DNA from: Porphyromonas sp.
GTDB taxonomy: Bacteria > Bacteroidota > Bacteroidia > Bacteroidales > Porphyromonadaceae
DNA: 7,212 bases
Assembly (NCBI GenBank): GCA_029983495.1
Contig: JASBZJ010000099.1
Location: 1-7,212 of the forward strand
Direction of reading: 5' to 3'
A model generated the notes under the pieces. That model worked only from the letters and a program-made list of their open reading frames with translations. It was not told where the DNA came from and ran no database searches. Below are positions 7,180 through 7,212 of this stretch, piece after piece (position 1 is the first letter of the stretch; the number at the start of each line of letters is the position of its first letter). Made by a program: the position numbers and the translations under genes.

Positions 7180-7212
7180 CGGCACCCCTAGGATAGCCAC
7201 ACGAGTTAAGTC

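Larger units (their letters stand above)
6902..7212. other. Gene-free leader upstream of wza
   Basis: No supported gene lies in these 311 bases. The minus-strand frame from 7090 (GTG) to the TGA at 6902-6904 gives 62 residues without recognisable features and overlaps the terminator-like structure. By eye I found no minus-strand TAnnTTTG. The region holds a T7 run with overlapping inverted repeats close to wza (6957-6996), a second set of overlapping complementary segments (7046-7074), and a strong hairpin (7157-7179). Taken together it looks like a 5' untranslated leader or regulatory region. Confidence 0.6.

Noticed and set aside
7102..7212. Minus-strand open frame entering from the right edge and ending in TAG, possibly the 3' end of an upstream gene
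   Set aside because: Only 36 codons are visible, no motif is recognised, a second minus-strand frame is equally open, and a perfect hairpin runs through it.
1..7212. CRISPR array, insertion sequence, tRNA or rRNA gene
   Set aside because: No regularly spaced repeats, transposase-like frame, terminal inverted repeats or tRNA cloverleaf signature was seen on either strand.

Overview
The window looks like part of an extracellular or capsular polysaccharide locus from a member of the Bacteroidota, probably Bacteroidales. This rests on three things. The gene order is export lipoprotein, fused Wzc-type tyrosine kinase, PHP-type tyrosine phosphatase, then sugar-nucleotide enzymes. The start codons have no clear Shine-Dalgarno sequences. 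The proteins carry wording typical of the phylum, such as CGSIKNISYFQD after the lipobox and FNPNSGKSF as the kinase P-loop. The species cannot be named from the sequence alone.

All five recognisable genes lie on the minus strand, so the locus reads from right to left. First comes a gene-free leader (6902-7212). Then come a Wza-like outer-membrane export lipoprotein (6053-6901), a Wzc-like co-polymerase and BY-kinase (3593-6025), a PHP-family tyrosine phosphatase (2769-3470), a long membrane-bound CapD/WbpM/PglF-type UDP-sugar 4,6-dehydratase (547-2625), and the 5' part of a nucleotide-sugar 6-dehydrogenase that runs off the left edge (1-460). Spacers are 27, 122, 143 and 86 bp, which fits a single operon in this phylum.

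The genes fit a Wzx/Wzy-dependent pathway. The two sugar enzymes would supply modified UDP-sugars: a 4-keto-6-deoxy intermediate and, probably, a UDP-HexNAc uronic acid. Wzc would control chain length and assembly through cycles of C-terminal tyrosine phosphorylation, the PHP enzyme would reverse that phosphorylation, and Wza would form the outer-membrane exit. Flippase, polymerase, initiating transferase and glycosyltransferases are not in the window and would be expected beyond the left edge.

The gene-free DNA is less ordinary. The leader before wza contains overlapping inverted repeats ending in a seven-base T run (minus strand), arranged like a small attenuator. Further upstream is a perfect 7-bp hairpin embedded in DNA that is open in three reading frames. 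Reading by eye, I found no copy of the Bacteroidota -7 consensus TAnnTTTG on the minus strand in any spacer, so the main promoter may lie beyond the right edge or be non-consensus. I saw no convincing new biological system, and the coding part is a recognisable polysaccharide export and regulation module.
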